Source: Shewanella algidipiscicola
Lineage (GTDB): Bacteria > Pseudomonadota > Gammaproteobacteria > Enterobacterales > Shewanellaceae
NCBI RefSeq assembly: GCF_003605125.1
Contig: NZ_QPQT01000009.1
Span: 1 to 64,000, forward strand
Length of the DNA: 64,000 nucleotides
Direction of reading: 5' to 3'
In this document: one piece after another, positions 37,370 to 47,700 of the stretch
Layout of the letters: every line of letters starts with the position of its first letter
Numbering within the stretch: position 1 is the stretch's first letter
Notes under the pieces: model-generated
Told to the model about the DNA's origin: nothing
Databases searched by the model: none
Seen by the model: the letters and a program-made list of their open reading frames with translations, nothing else
Made by a program: the position numbers and the translations under genes

Positions 37370-37981
37370 TTGAGCTTAACGCTGTTGACCCTAGCGATGA
37401 TTTTGATCGCCTACTTGGCCGGTTCAATCTCCAGTGCAGTGCTAGTGTGTCGTCTTCGAGGGTTACCCGACCCCCGTAACGAAGGTTCTGGTAACCCTGG
37501 CGCGACCAATGTCTTGCGCATTGGTGGCGCGAGCGCCGCAGCCACGGTATTGCTCTTCGATATGCTTAAAGGCGCCATTCCTACCTACATTGCTTTTCGC
37601 CTCGGTGTCGATGCCGTCCCCTTAGGCATTATCGCTATTAGCGCCTGCCTAGGGCATATCTTCCCTATCTTTTTTAAGTTTAAAGGTGGAAAAGGGGTTG
37701 CCACCGCCTTTGGCGCCATGGCCCCTATCGGTGCTGACCTATCACTGGCTTTAATGGTGACATGGATAATCTTAGTCATTATCTGCCGTTATTCATCCTT
37801 AGCGGCCATTATAACCGCTTTTTTAGCACCTCTATATACTTGGTATTTCGACGACCGCTTCACCATCCCCGTAGCCATGTTGTCCATGTTAATCGTGATC
37901 CGCCATCGAGAAAATATCGCTCGCCTGTTAAAGGGAGAAGAGTCGAAAGTGTCGCGTAAAAAGAAAGAAAAAGCCCAGTAA
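37370..37981 (+). CDS. plsY: Acyl-phosphate:glycerol-3-phosphate acyltransferase
   Basis: Inner-membrane enzyme that makes lysophosphatidic acid from acyl-phosphate. The 203-residue protein has five to six membrane segments and the three PlsY motifs: [12 protein letters not shown] near residue 41, a central [18 protein letters not shown] near 95 and a C-terminal RHRENI. The start is a TTG at 37370 with AAGGA about seven bases before it. Its last codons lie inside the stem of the terminator of convergent tsaD. Confidence 0.95.
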   Translation: MSLTLLTLAMILIAYLAGSISSAVLVCRLRGLPDPRNEGSGNPGATNVLRIGGASAAATVLLFDMLKGAIPTYIAFRLGVDAVPLGIIAISACLGHIFPIFFKFKGGKGVATAFGAMAPIGADLSLALMVTWIILVIICRYSSLAAIITAFLAPLYTWYFDDRFTIPVAMLSMLIVIRHRENIARLLKGEESKVSRKKKEKAQ

Positions 37982-38003
37982 AAGGGCTACTTTGTACTGG
38001 GCT
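37966..38003 (-). terminator. tsaD terminator overlapping the plsY 3' end
   Basis: AGCCCAGTA (37972-37980) pairs with TACTGGGCT (37995-38003). On the minus strand it runs into TTTTTCTTTC, so it terminates tsaD transcripts. The far arm of the stem is the last plsY codons and part of its stop. Confidence 0.75.
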
Positions 38004-38024
38004 ATTCACAGGCTAACGGCACGA

Positions 38025-39038
38025 CTAGACTGGCGGTAATGAATCTAACGGCCAGCGTGGCATACCTTTAACAGCTAAATCTTCTATCTGGCCAGCTTTT
38101 AAACGCTGCATACCCGCATAGGCGATCATCGCACCATTATCGGTACAGAACTCACCACGTGGATAATAAACTTGCCCACCAAGATCTTGCATCATTTGTG
38201 CTAAAGATGCCCTTAAGCGACTATTGGCACTCACGCCTCCGGCTATCACTAAGCGGTTATACCCAGTTTGCTTAAGCGCGCGCTTACACTTGATGGCTAA
38301 GGTATCAACCACAGCCTCTTCAAATGCGCGGGCAATATTAGCGCGAGTCTGCTCATCATCGGGCTCGGCGGCAATCGTATTGGCGGCAAAGGTTTTCAGC
38401 CCTGAAAAACTAAAATCAAGCCCTGGGCGATCTGTCATAGGGCGTGGGAAACGATAACAATTAGGCAGTCCTTGAGCGGCCAATTTTGCCAATCTTGGGC
38501 CTCCGGGGTAATCTAAGCCCATCAGCTTGGCGGTTTTATCAAACGCCTCACCGGCAGCATCATCAACCGATTCGCCCAGCACCTGGTAACGACCTATGCC
38601 TTCAACCGCGACCATCATCGAATGGCCACCTGAGACCAACAAGGCCAAAAAGGGGAATTCAGGCACATTAACTTCGAGCATAGGCGCGAGTAAATGCCCT
38701 TCCATATGATGAACGCCCACAGCGGGTTTCCCCCAGGCAAAGGCCAACGCTCGGCCAACACAAGCACCGACGAGTAAGGCACCGACTAAACCAGGGCCTT
38801 TAGTGTAAGCAATACCGTCAATATCATCTTGGGTGCAGTTAGCATCGGCTAATGCTTGCTTTATCAACGGCACTATTTTACGGACATGATCGCGCGAGGC
38901 CAGCTCAGGGACCACCCCACCATAATCGGCGTGTAACTTAACCTGACTGTAAAGTGTATGAGATAAAAGCCCTTTCTCGTCGTCATAAACGGCAATACCG
39001 GTTTCATCACAAGATGTCTCTATACCTATAACTCGCAT
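38025..39038 (-). CDS. tsaD: tRNA N6-adenosine threonylcarbamoyltransferase TsaD
   Basis: Catalytic subunit of the complex that makes t6A at position 37 of ANN-decoding tRNAs. The 337-residue ASKHA-fold protein starts [20 protein letters not shown] and has the metal-binding HMEGHLLAP (near 111-119), [10 protein letters not shown] near 133 and a C-terminal [11 protein letters not shown]. It is divergent from rpsU over 324 bases, the usual arrangement in this group. Confidence 0.97.
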   Translation of the reverse strand: MRVIGIETSCDETGIAVYDDEKGLLSHTLYSQVKLHADYGGVVPELASRDHVRKIVPLIKQALADANCTQDDIDGIAYTKGPGLVGALLVGACVGRALAFAWGKPAVGVHHMEGHLLAPMLEVNVPEFPFLALLVSGGHSMMVAVEGIGRYQVLGESVDDAAGEAFDKTAKLMGLDYPGGPRLAKLAAQGLPNCYRFPRPMTDRPGLDFSFSGLKTFAANTIAAEPDDEQTRANIARAFEEAVVDTLAIKCKRALKQTGYNRLVIAGGVSANSRLRASLAQMMQDLGGQVYYPRGEFCTDNGAMIAYAGMQRLKAGQIEDLAVKGMPRWPLDSLPPV

Positions 39039-39259
39039 CGTTTCCTGTCTACCTAAATGAAGTGGCGGCCAATTTTACCTGCTCTGTGGCAATTATACCA
39101 ATCGATAAATAGCCTCCCTCTTCCCCCTTTGCCGCGACGGCGTTATAATGGTCGATTATCACGCTATATCAGGGCTCAGGACTCACCAAGTCCAGCGTCC
39201 AGTGCTAAACTTGATCTAAACACCGAGTAAAGATCGCACATAAGATCGCTACAAAGGGG

Positions 39260-39289
39260 TTTACAAACTATTGGTAGTCGGTATAGAAT
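39260..39289 (+). promoter_or_regulatory. Probable sigma-70 promoter of rpsU, in the tsaD-rpsU intergenic region
   Basis: TTTACA (39260-39265) is followed after 16 bases by TATAGA (39282-39287); TAGAAT two bases later gives an 18-base alternative. It lies about 75 bases before the rpsU ATG. The rest of the 324-base gap shows no gene. TTAACT/AGTTAA stretches at 39306-39332 may form a weak leader structure. Confidence 0.6.
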
Positions 39290-39362
39290 TCCGCACCATT
39301 TTTAAATTAACTTGAGTTAATTAGTTAACTCAATACAACCTACACCTAAGGGGTGATGGCGT

Positions 39363-39578
39363 ATGCCAATTATTAAAGTACGTGAAAATGAACCATTTGA
39401 CGTAGCTTTACGTCGTTTCAAGCGCTCTTGTGAAAAAGCTGGTATCTTAGCCGACGTTCGTGCTCGTGAATTTTACGAGAAGCCAACTACTGCACGTAAG
39501 CGTGCTAAAGCCGCAGCAGTTAAGCGTCTTGCTAAGAAGCTTTCTCGTGAAAATGCGCGTCGCGTACGTTTATACTAA
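39363..39578 (+). CDS. rpsU: 30S ribosomal protein S21
   Basis: Small basic ribosomal protein of 71 residues that joins the 30S subunit late and aids initiation. The sequence [20 protein letters not shown] is the standard S21 start, and the C-terminus is Lys/Arg-rich and ends RVRLY. It is the first gene of the macromolecular-synthesis operon. AAGGGGTGATG precedes the start. Confidence 0.98.
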   Translation: MPIIKVRENEPFDVALRRFKRSCEKAGILADVRAREFYEKPTTARKRAKAAAVKRLAKKLSRENARRVRLY

Positions 39579-39584
39579 TCTCTT

Positions 39585-40028
39585 ATGAGCCTAATTGATC
39601 AGCTAAAAGACCAAATGAAAGATGCCATGCGCTCCAAAGATAAGGTGCGCTTGGGAACTATTCGTATGGCACTGGCAGCCATCAAACAGATTGAAGTGGA
39701 TACCCGCGAATCTCTGAATGATGATCAAGCCATAGCTGTCTTAACCAAAATGGTTAAACAGCGTCGTGATTCTATTGCGCAATATAGCGCAGCGGGTCGC
39801 GACGAACTAGCCGATGCTGAAGCAAGTGAGATTCAAGTACTTGAAACTTTCCTGCCGAAACCTCTTTCACAAGAAGAGGTCGCTCAGCTAGTAGATACAA
39901 CGATCCAAGAGATCGGTGCATCATCCATGGCGGATATGGGCAAAGTAATGGGAGCGTTGAAACCTAAAGTACAAGGACGAGCTGACATGGCGGCTATTGG
40001 CGCCATGATTAAGGCTAAGCTTCAGTAA
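39585..40028 (+). CDS. GatB/YqeY domain-containing protein
   Basis: Cytoplasmic helical protein of 147 residues, similar to the tail domain of GatB, the tRNA-dependent amidotransferase subunit. Visible family features are LIDQLKDQMKDAMRSKDK, a KQRRDSIAQYSAAGRDELA stretch and VMGALKPKVQGRADM. Its role in these bacteria is not established. It lies six bases after rpsU and before a terminator, so it is co-expressed with S21. Confidence 0.92.
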   Translation: MSLIDQLKDQMKDAMRSKDKVRLGTIRMALAAIKQIEVDTRESLNDDQAIAVLTKMVKQRRDSIAQYSAAGRDELADAEASEIQVLETFLPKPLSQEEVAQLVDTTIQEIGASSMADMGKVMGALKPKVQGRADMAAIGAMIKAKLQ

Positions 40029-40051
40029 CTTAGTGTTCAATGTATGAATGA

Positions 40052-40080
40052 GCCGTGCTAAAGCACGGCTTGTTTGTTTG
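40052..40080 (+). terminator. Internal terminator of the rpsU-dnaG-rpoD operon
   Basis: GCCGTGC (40052-40058) pairs with GCACGGC (40063-40069), loop TAAA, followed by TTGTTTGTTTG. It would reduce dnaG and rpoD transcription relative to rpsU, as the rpsU-dnaG terminator does in E. coli. Confidence 0.8.
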
Positions 40081-40124
40081 TACTCTTTCAGTTTTTTTCG
40101 CGAAAAGGCGGCATTTATATACCA

Positions 40125-41852
40125 ATGGCGATACCTCGTGATTTTATCAATGAGCTTGTAGCTCGCACCGATATAGTCGACCTTATCGATGCTAAAGTCC
40201 CCCTGAAAAAGGCGGGGAAAAATCATTCTGCCTGTTGCCCGTTTCATAGCGAAAAATCCCCGTCCTTTACTGTTAGCAGAGACAAGCAGTTTTACCACTG
40301 TTTTGGCTGTGGCGCTCATGGCAATGCTATCGACTTTGTCATGGAATATGACAGATTAGACTTTGTCGATGCGATAGAAGAACTTGCAGGCCAATTAGGC
40401 TTAGAAGTTCCCAGAGAACAAGGCACGGGTAAACGCCGTGATGAAGGCTTGAGTCGCGACCTCTACCAGTTATTGGATGAGGCCAGCCTGTTTTTTCAAA
40501 GCCAATTGAGACAACACCCAGATAAACAAAAAGTGCTCGATTATTTAAGCCATCGAGGTTTGTCTGATGAAGTGATTAACCACTTCAATATTGGCTTTGC
40601 GCCCGACGGCTGGGATGGGTTACTCAGTCGTTATCGGCACAACCAAGATTCACAAGATAAACTGCTCACCGCTGGAATGGTGATCGAAAACGATAATGGC
40701 AAACGTTACGACAGGTTCCGTGACAGACTGATGTTTCCGATCCGTGATAGACGTGGCAGAGTTATCGGCTTTGGTGGACGTGTACTCGGTGATGGCACGC
40801 CAAAGTACTTGAATTCGCCAGAAACGCCCATATTTCATAAAGGGTATGAGCTATACGGCTTATATGAGCTAAAGCAGCGTCACAGAGACCCGCAGCAGAT
40901 ATTAATCGTTGAGGGCTACATGGACGTGGTGGCATTGGCTCAGTTTGATGTGGATTACGCCGTAGCATCGCTCGGTACATCAACAACGGCAGAGCAATTT
41001 CAGTTACTGTTACGTAGTGCTAAAGAAGTCGTTTGCTGTTATGACGGCGATAAAGCGGGTATCGAAGCTGCCTGGCGCGCATTAGAAACGGCGCTACCGC
41101 TGTTAAAACCTGGCGATCAGGTCAAGTTTATGTTCTTGCCTCAAGGCGAAGACCCTGATTCTATGGTCAGACAAATTGGCAAGCCGGCATTTGAACAATT
41201 AGTTACTGAGGCTAAACTATTACCCGAATTTTTATTCGATACCTTAGCCAGCCGCTATGGCACAGATAAAGGCACCTTGGCAAAACAAGCCATGATGCTG
41301 ATAGAAAAAGTACAAGATACTGTTCTGCAAAGTTTATTACTAGAAAATCTAGCCTATAAGCTCGGCATGAACAGTGCGGAAGAGCTGCAACGAAAACTCG
41401 GTTTTAAAGCAACCAAACAGAGTCAAACGCTGCACAATAAAGCGCTCAAGGGACGTGGAACACCATTGCGACTAGCCATCGCACTGTTAGTACAAGATCC
41501 CAGCTTAGGTAACGGATTACCAGAGCAACCAGCGCTAAAACATATCAAGATGGCCGGCATCGATTTGCTGACCCTCTTATTAGACCGAACTCGAGCCAAC
41601 AAGATAAACAGCGCACAACTACTTGAACAATTCAGAGGTGATGACCAATTAGGCACCCTGAAAAAATTGACCCAATGGGAACATCAAGTGGCGGATGAAA
41701 ATTTGCAGCAAGAGTTCAAAAAAGCACTGATATGGTTAAACAATCAATACATTGAACAACGATATCAGGAATTGAGCTTAAAACAGCACCATACTAAAGA
41801 AGAGCGGATGCAATTAAAAAAGCTCATTGCTGTGATACAGGGTCAGGCTTAA
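40125..41852 (+). CDS. dnaG: DNA primase
   Basis: Makes RNA primers for replication. The 575-residue protein has an N-terminal CHC2 zinc domain (Cys and His in CCPFHSEKSPSF and HCFGCGAHG), then the TOPRIM core with EGYMDVVAL and DGDKAGIEAA. A C-terminal helicase-binding domain interacts with DnaB. I start at 40125 (MAIPRDFI), the conserved N-terminus; the frame is open 17 codons further upstream across the end of the operon terminator. rpoD follows after 126 bases. Confidence 0.96.
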   Translation: MAIPRDFINELVARTDIVDLIDAKVPLKKAGKNHSACCPFHSEKSPSFTVSRDKQFYHCFGCGAHGNAIDFVMEYDRLDFVDAIEELAGQLGLEVPREQGTGKRRDEGLSRDLYQLLDEASLFFQSQLRQHPDKQKVLDYLSHRGLSDEVINHFNIGFAPDGWDGLLSRYRHNQDSQDKLLTAGMVIENDNGKRYDRFRDRLMFPIRDRRGRVIGFGGRVLGDGTPKYLNSPETPIFHKGYELYGLYELKQRHRDPQQILIVEGYMDVVALAQFDVDYAVASLGTSTTAEQFQLLLRSAKEVVCCYDGDKAGIEAAWRALETALPLLKPGDQVKFMFLPQGEDPDSMVRQIGKPAFEQLVTEAKLLPEFLFDTLASRYGTDKGTLAKQAMMLIEKVQDTVLQSLLLENLAYKLGMNSAEELQRKLGFKATKQSQTLHNKALKGRGTPLRLAIALLVQDPSLGNGLPEQPALKHIKMAGIDLLTLLLDRTRANKINSAQLLEQFRGDDQLGTLKKLTQWEHQVADENLQQEFKKALIWLNNQYIEQRYQELSLKQHHTKEERMQLKKLIAVIQGQA

Positions 41853-41978
41853 AAGGCAAAATTTGTCTTAAAGTAATGACTTGGGCTAGCACAGCGCTAC
41901 ACACAAGGCTATAATTGACGATTTGCGCGGCACTCGTTTGTCCGTCGTTGTAACAGTTACCCAACTTGGATGATATCT

Positions 41979-43817
41979 ATGGAGCATACTCCGCAGTCGC
42001 AACTTAAATTGTTGCTTGCCAAAGGTAAAGAGCAAGGTTATTTAACCTATGCAGAAGTGAACGATCACTTACCTGCAGATATGGTCGATTCTGACCAGAT
42101 CGAAGATATTATCCAGATGATTAATGACATGGGTATTCGCGTCTACGAGCAGGCGCCGGATGCCGATGAGATCATGATGTCTGAAGACAGCACCGATGAG
42201 GATGCTGCCGAAGAAGCTGCCGCAGCACTGGCTACGGTAGAGGCTGAACTCGGACGTACGACAGACCCTGTGCGCATGTACATGCGTGAAATGGGCACGG
42301 TAGAACTTCTGACCCGCGAAGGCGAGATTGTTATCGCTAAGCGTATTGAAGAAGGCATCAATACCGTTCAAGCCTCTGTAGCTGAGTATCCTAAAGCGAT
42401 CGCCATGATCCTTGAGCAATACGACCGCTATGAAGCTGAAGAAGTCAGACTATCAGACATAATCTCTGGATTTGTGGACCCCAATGCTGAAGATGTTGCC
42501 CCAACAGCAACACACATTGGCTCAGAACTCTCAGATGACGAACTCGATGATGAAGATGACGACGATGATGAGGATGGTGAAGATGAAGAGGATGATACCC
42601 CGAAAGGGCCAGATCCTGAAGAAGCGCGCGAGCGTTTCACTCAACTTCGTGAAGCCCATGAACGCGCATTAAAAATCATTGCCGAAAAAGGCCGTGAGCA
42701 TCCAGAATCGACCAAGGCGTTATTTGAGATTGGCGAAATCTTTAAAGAGTTCCGCCTAGTTCCAAAACAGTTCGATCGCCTTGTTAAAAGCATGCGTGAA
42801 ATGATGGACAAAGTGCGTGTTCAAGAACGCCTCATCATGAAGCTGTGTGTTGAACAAGCCAAGATGCCAAAGAAAAACTTCGTTAAAGTATATACTTCTA
42901 ACGAAAGTAGCATCGACTGGTTTAACGATGAGATCGCCGCGAAGAAACCTTATTCAGAAGGTTTAGCTATGGTTGCCGACGATGTACGACGTTGCCGCGC
43001 TAAGCTTGATGCGATTGAAAATGAAACCGGCTTGGCGATTGCCGCGATCAAAGATATTAACCGTCGTATGTCAATCGGTGAAGCTAAGGCTCGCCGGGCG
43101 AAAAAAGAGATGGTTGAAGCCAACCTACGTTTGGTTATCTCTATCGCGAAAAAGTACACTAACCGTGGTTTACAATTCTTGGATCTGATCCAAGAAGGTA
43201 ACATAGGTTTGATGAAAGCCGTTGATAAGTTTGAATATCGTCGTGGCTATAAGTTCTCAACTTATGCAACATGGTGGATCCGTCAGGCGATCACTCGCTC
43301 TATTGCTGACCAAGCAAGAACGATCCGTATTCCAGTGCATATGATTGAAACCATTAACAAACTCAACCGTATCTCTCGTCAAATGCTACAAGAGATGGGG
43401 CGCGAACCTTCACCAGAAGAGTTGGCCGAGCGCATGTTAATGCCTGAAGATAAGATCCGTAAGGTACTTAAGATTGCTAAAGAGCCAATCTCAATGGAAA
43501 CCCCTATTGGTGACGATGAAGATTCGCACTTAGGTGATTTTATCGAGGATACTACCCTCGAGCTGCCATTGGATTCGGCGACTGGCGAAAGCTTAAGAAA
43601 CGCTACTCACGAAGTGTTAGCCGGCCTTACCGCCCGCGAAGCCAAAGTACTGCGTATGCGTTTTGGTATCGATATGAATACCGACCACACTCTTGAGGAA
43701 GTGGGCAAGCAATTTGACGTAACACGTGAGCGTATTCGTCAGATTGAAGCCAAAGCGTTGCGCAAGCTACGTCACCCTTCTCGCTCAGAGATCTTAAAGT
43801 CATTTCTCGACGAGTAG
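41979..43817 (+). CDS. rpoD: RNA polymerase sigma factor RpoD (sigma-70)
   Basis: Primary sigma factor, 612 residues. Region 1.1 begins [21 protein letters not shown]. Region 1.2 ([21 protein letters not shown]), a long non-conserved region with an acidic run of mainly Asp and Glu (about 180-212), region 2 (FDL-like [21 protein letters not shown]), region 3 and region 4 with the helix-turn-helix [20 protein letters not shown] follow. I start at the ATG at 41979 because it matches other RpoD proteins; another ATG lies nine bases upstream. The gene ends the operon at a strong terminator. Confidence 0.97.
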   Translation: MEHTPQSQLKLLLAKGKEQGYLTYAEVNDHLPADMVDSDQIEDIIQMINDMGIRVYEQAPDADEIMMSEDSTDEDAAEEAAAALATVEAELGRTTDPVRMYMREMGTVELLTREGEIVIAKRIEEGINTVQASVAEYPKAIAMILEQYDRYEAEEVRLSDIISGFVDPNAEDVAPTATHIGSELSDDELDDEDDDDDEDGEDEEDDTPKGPDPEEARERFTQLREAHERALKIIAEKGREHPESTKALFEIGEIFKEFRLVPKQFDRLVKSMREMMDKVRVQERLIMKLCVEQAKMPKKNFVKVYTSNESSIDWFNDEIAAKKPYSEGLAMVADDVRRCRAKLDAIENETGLAIAAIKDINRRMSIGEAKARRAKKEMVEANLRLVISIAKKYTNRGLQFLDLIQEGNIGLMKAVDKFEYRRGYKFSTYATWWIRQAITRSIADQARTIRIPVHMIETINKLNRISRQMLQEMGREPSPEELAERMLMPEDKIRKVLKIAKEPISMETPIGDDEDSHLGDFIEDTTLELPLDSATGESLRNATHEVLAGLTAREAKVLRMRFGIDMNTDHTLEEVGKQFDVTRERIRQIEAKALRKLRHPSRSEILKSFLDE

Positions 43818-43840
43818 TCATACTGATTTTAACGACCCCC

Positions 43841-43867
43841 AAAAGCCCAGCATCTTGCTGGGCTTTT
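43841..43867. terminator. Terminator after rpoD
   Basis: AAAAGCCCAGCA (43841-43852) pairs with TGCTGGGCTTTT (43856-43867), loop TCT, followed by more T. Confidence 0.92.
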
Positions 43868-43948
43868 TGTTTTCAATGGAGATTAGCATCAGATTGATTA
43901 ACAGATAACCAATTGAATTCAAACTTGGGATTTGGACCATATTCTGGG

Positions 43949-43977
43949 GTGACAACGGCAATTAAACCTCGTATACT
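43949..43977 (+). promoter_or_regulatory. Promoter of the CAU tRNA gene
   Basis: GTGACA (43949-43954), a 17-base spacer, then TATACT (43972-43977), followed by a GC-containing discriminator. The predicted start site is about 30 bases before the tRNA. Confidence 0.7.
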
Positions 43978-44013
43978 TCTCAGCGCTTTCGATGGTGACG
44001 ACCATCTTAAGTC

Positions 44014-44090
44014 GGCCCCTTAGCTCAGTTGGTTAGAGCATACGACTCATAATCGTCAGGTCCACAGTTCAAGTCTGTGAGGGGCCACCA
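44014..44090 (+). tRNA. tRNA with CAU anticodon, probably tRNA-Ile2
   Basis: A 77-base cloverleaf with CCA encoded. The acceptor stem GGCCCCT pairs with AGGGGCC; the D-arm contains AGCTCAGTTGG; the anticodon loop CTCATAA sits on stem ACGA/TCGT; the T-loop is GTTCAAG. The anticodon is CAU. The acceptor stem and the anticodon arm resemble E. coli ileX rather than elongator tRNA-Met, so I favour the isoleucine tRNA whose C34 is converted to lysidine by TilS. Elongator Met remains possible. Confidence 0.93.
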
Positions 44091-44097
44091 ATTTATG

Positions 44098-44131
44098 AAA
44101 AAGCCGCTTGAAGAAATTCAAGCGGCTTTTT
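44098..44131. terminator. Terminator after the tRNA gene
   Basis: AAAAAGCCGCTTGAA (44098-44112) pairs with TTCAAGCGGCTTTTT (44117-44131), loop GAAA. Confidence 0.92.
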
Positions 44132-44761
44132 CATCTCTGCTAGAACTAGAGGCTGTAAGCCTTTGACCAAATTAAAATACCTCTGATTGTATATCAAATA
44201 TATAGATTATTTTTTGTATTAAAGCCTCTCACCAAATCAATAGCAAATTCACTATATCCATGACTAAAAAATCATTACCCAGAAAATGGCTGGATGAAAA
44301 AAAGGGGTCTATCAATAGCGCCTTTAGCCATTTTAACCACTTCTGATTACACAATCAGAGTTGCCTATTATGGCCGTCAGCAGTAGCTGAAATTTCGATT
44401 TAGACTCTGGTAATCTTGTCAAAGGCAAACATGTAATAGGTGAAGATAAATGCCCTGTATTTTTCCGCTTAGTATTCATAATGTTAAAATGGCAATGGAT
44501 AGAGCGATTAAACAAGAAAATATGCAATGGGACTAACAAATCGTGTTGTCAGTCAGTTGAACCACTCATTTATCGTTGGCTCAATTGGTATGACAGTAGA
44601 GGGTGACCTTATCATTGATAAGCAAAAGGCAGGCTGCGAAGACAAGGGCGTTAAACCTTAGTTTTTGTTCGCTAACTTTTTAACAAGTTAGCCTAAATAT
44701 AGGCAAATTTACGCTCTTGCCTTTTCTGTTGATAATTATGCTCCACACCACAATCTAATGT
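44132..44761. other. AT-rich gap with a possible short orphan reading frame
   Basis: About 630 bases without a recognisable gene. The best candidate is a 44-codon plus-strand frame at 44527-44661 (begins MGLTNRVVSQLNHSF, ends EDKGVKP). It reads like protein sequence but has no good ribosome-binding site and may be a remnant. Just after it, GCTAACTT (44671-44678) and AAGTTAGC (44685-44692) form a hairpin without a long T-tract. The region past the tRNA is a plausible insertion or decay site. Confidence 0.35.
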
Positions 44762-47700
44762 TTAGGCTCGCGCAGAGGTAGTAGACAGAACGCCCTCGCT
44801 TGATATGTCGTTGGCAGCCAAATAATCTTGTATAGCAATAAGCAGCTGCCGATAACGAGGTTCAATCTGTCCCAGTTGCAGTACCATCTTACTCCTATCT
44901 TGTGTCTGTGCCGCTATCTCTAAGCTATGAAACTGCATTTGCAATTCACTCGCTCCAATACTGCTGGATAACCCTTTGAGTGAATGGCTCAGTTGTCGGG
45001 CAACCTCAAATTGGCTACATTTAATCGCACTCGCTAAATCAGCAAGTTGTTTAGGAGTAGTTTGACAATACATAGTGCAGATATCACAAAATAAAGCGTT
45101 ATTGTCCATCAGACGGGCTATTGCAATAGCCTTATCCCACCCTAGAGCAACGGACTCATGCTCATCCGCTGAGATGACCGTCGCTTGATATGACGATAAA
45201 ATAGCACTTAATACCGCCTCGATTAAACGCTCTGCTGCAATCGGCTTAGTCACATAATCGTTCATACCCGCATCGATGCATTTCTCTCGCTCTCCCATCA
45301 TAGCGCTGGCAGTCATAGCGACTATCGGAACATTAATATAAGCCTCGCCGGCCTCGCCTTGACGAACACGTTTAGTGCAATCATAACCATTGAGTATTGG
45401 CATCTGGCAATCCATCAATATGCTATGGATAGGTTGATCCCCTGAATCTAGCAGCCGCTGTATGGCCTCATCTCCATTTGATGCTTGAACGAAATGAATG
45501 GGTAAACTCGACAATATGCCAATAGCCACCTCAATATTGATATCATTGTCATCAACGATCAATACTCGAGCATCTTTGACACAATTAATATCACTCGACA
45601 TTAACTGTAAACTCGATGTCACATGTGTAGTTAAGGCTGATTTAGTTAAATCGATGCTACTGCCAACCATTCTCTGCTGTAGCTCAGACATCAGTAATGG
45701 ATTATTTAAATAGGCAGCCTCAATATTATTCAGTGACCTACCAGCCACTATGTCGCTACTTTGTTGAAATACTAATATCTTGGGGAGGTGATTGCACTGA
45801 GCGTTCAACACTGCCCAGCGAGCATCGAGTTCGAATAGTAACTTATGTTGTTGCTCAATCACGATAAACTTAGGTAAGTTTGTTGGTAACGATGCACGAC
45901 TAGTACACAACCACTCAACGAGTGGCTGCGCTGAAACAATTCGCCCATCAAGGCATAAAAGAGAGCGTTCAATGCACAGATGTTGTTCAGGATGAGTCAC
46001 TAGAATCGCACATGCGGCGCCCTCTAGCTTAGTCTTGATAGCCATCAACTTATAATCATGGCGAGCCAAACACATAGTAAAAGAAAATGTACTCCCCTGC
46101 CCCTTAGTGGACTCGAAGCTCATACTGCCATTTAATAATTCACTCAGCTGCTGACAGATTGATAACCCTAAGCCAGTGCCACCGTATTTGGCCGCAATGC
46201 TAGTGGTTTCTTGAGAAAAGGCATTAAAAAGCTTATCTTTATATTCTTCAGAAACCCCCATACCAGTATCTGTCACCGCACACGTCAGCGTTAACGTCTC
46301 ATCAGCTAACAGTTCAGTTTTTAACGTAACCTTGATAAATCCACTATCGGTAAATTTGACCGCATTATTAATTAAATTAGTTAAGATTTGTGATACCCGA
46401 TGAGGGTCGCTAATGATACTTTGTACCCTTAAATCGACCACATCAATAATAAATTCAAGGCCTTTTTCTTGGGCCTTAACCGCCATACTACTGCAAATAC
46501 TTTCAACCAGATTTAATGGGTTGAATGATTTAAAGTCGAGATCTAATTTTCCTGCTTCAATTTTAGACAGATCAAGCACATCATTTATTAAAACAGAAAG
46601 TGCATTGACACTGACCTCGGTCATGTCCAAATAGCGGCGCTGCTTATCAGAAAGGGGGTCTTTTCTGACCAAGTTTAACGTACCGACAATACCGTTTAAC
46701 GGCGTACGCATCTCATGGCTAATATTAGAAATAAACCCGCTCTTCACATGGCTCGCTTGCTCCAGCTCTGCAGTGCGAACCGCGACTTTTTCTTCTAATT
46801 CAGCATTAGCTTGCAATATTTTTTGTGCTGCCAGCTTTTCAATAGTGATATCTTTAATCACTATTGCTACGCCGCTTATCTCATTATGCTCACCTAAAAT
46901 CACCGATACCGATATCGACAGCTCCACCTGAGTATCATCTGCTTTTTGTAACTGAGTCTCATGTGAGATTAATTTGTTAGTATCATTTAATTGCGCGACT
47001 AATTTAGGTAATTCGATAGCAGAAAGTTGCGGTAACTCATCAAGTTGACGGTCCATAACATAAAGGTAGTCATAACCAAATAGTGACTGCGCCGCACGAT
47101 TCCAGTTGGTTATTTTACCCTCGTTAGATAACCCTATAATGGCATCTTTAGAGCCGTTAATGATTGCCGCTGATTGCGCTCTCGCCTTAGCTAAATTCTG
47201 ATTATTCTTAGCGCTACGATTAAGCATTACCACCACAAAGACAAACAAAGCCCCTAACGCTAGCATGTAAGTATAAACACTTATGCGTCTACCCATACTC
47301 ATCTTGTCGGCATGAGTCTTAGGCGTCAGCAATATCAACTGTAACTGCCCATCTAGCGGGTCATTAGAAATGATGATAGGTCGGGTCAATGCGTAATACA
47401 CTTCATTAGCATCAAGCTTATCGGTAACCATTAAAAAGTTTCGCGCCACATTAGCGCCAACGTCATAGCGATTACCCCATGTTTTGTCCTGGTCTAAGTC
47501 ACGGCTAAAGCGCATTTCATTATCAGGATGAAGTAAGAAATACCCTCCTGAATCGATTAAAATAAGTTGATTCGGCGGCGGGGTCATTGCTTCTATCGAA
47601 TGTAATAATTGATTAGCATTTACGTTAGCAACCAAAAAACCAAAGCGTTGACCAAAATCATCATGAATCGGTATAGCCATTCGCAGCATGGGTCGATAAG

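Noticed and set aside
42540..42640. Acidic low-complexity run in rpoD as an insertion or error
   Set aside because: An Asp/Glu-rich non-conserved region between regions 1.2 and 2 is normal in gammaproteobacterial sigma-70; the frame is intact.
44333..44539. Minus-strand frame of 68 codons in the gap after the tRNA
   Set aside because: It has no ribosome-binding site, low-complexity composition and no similarity that I can see.
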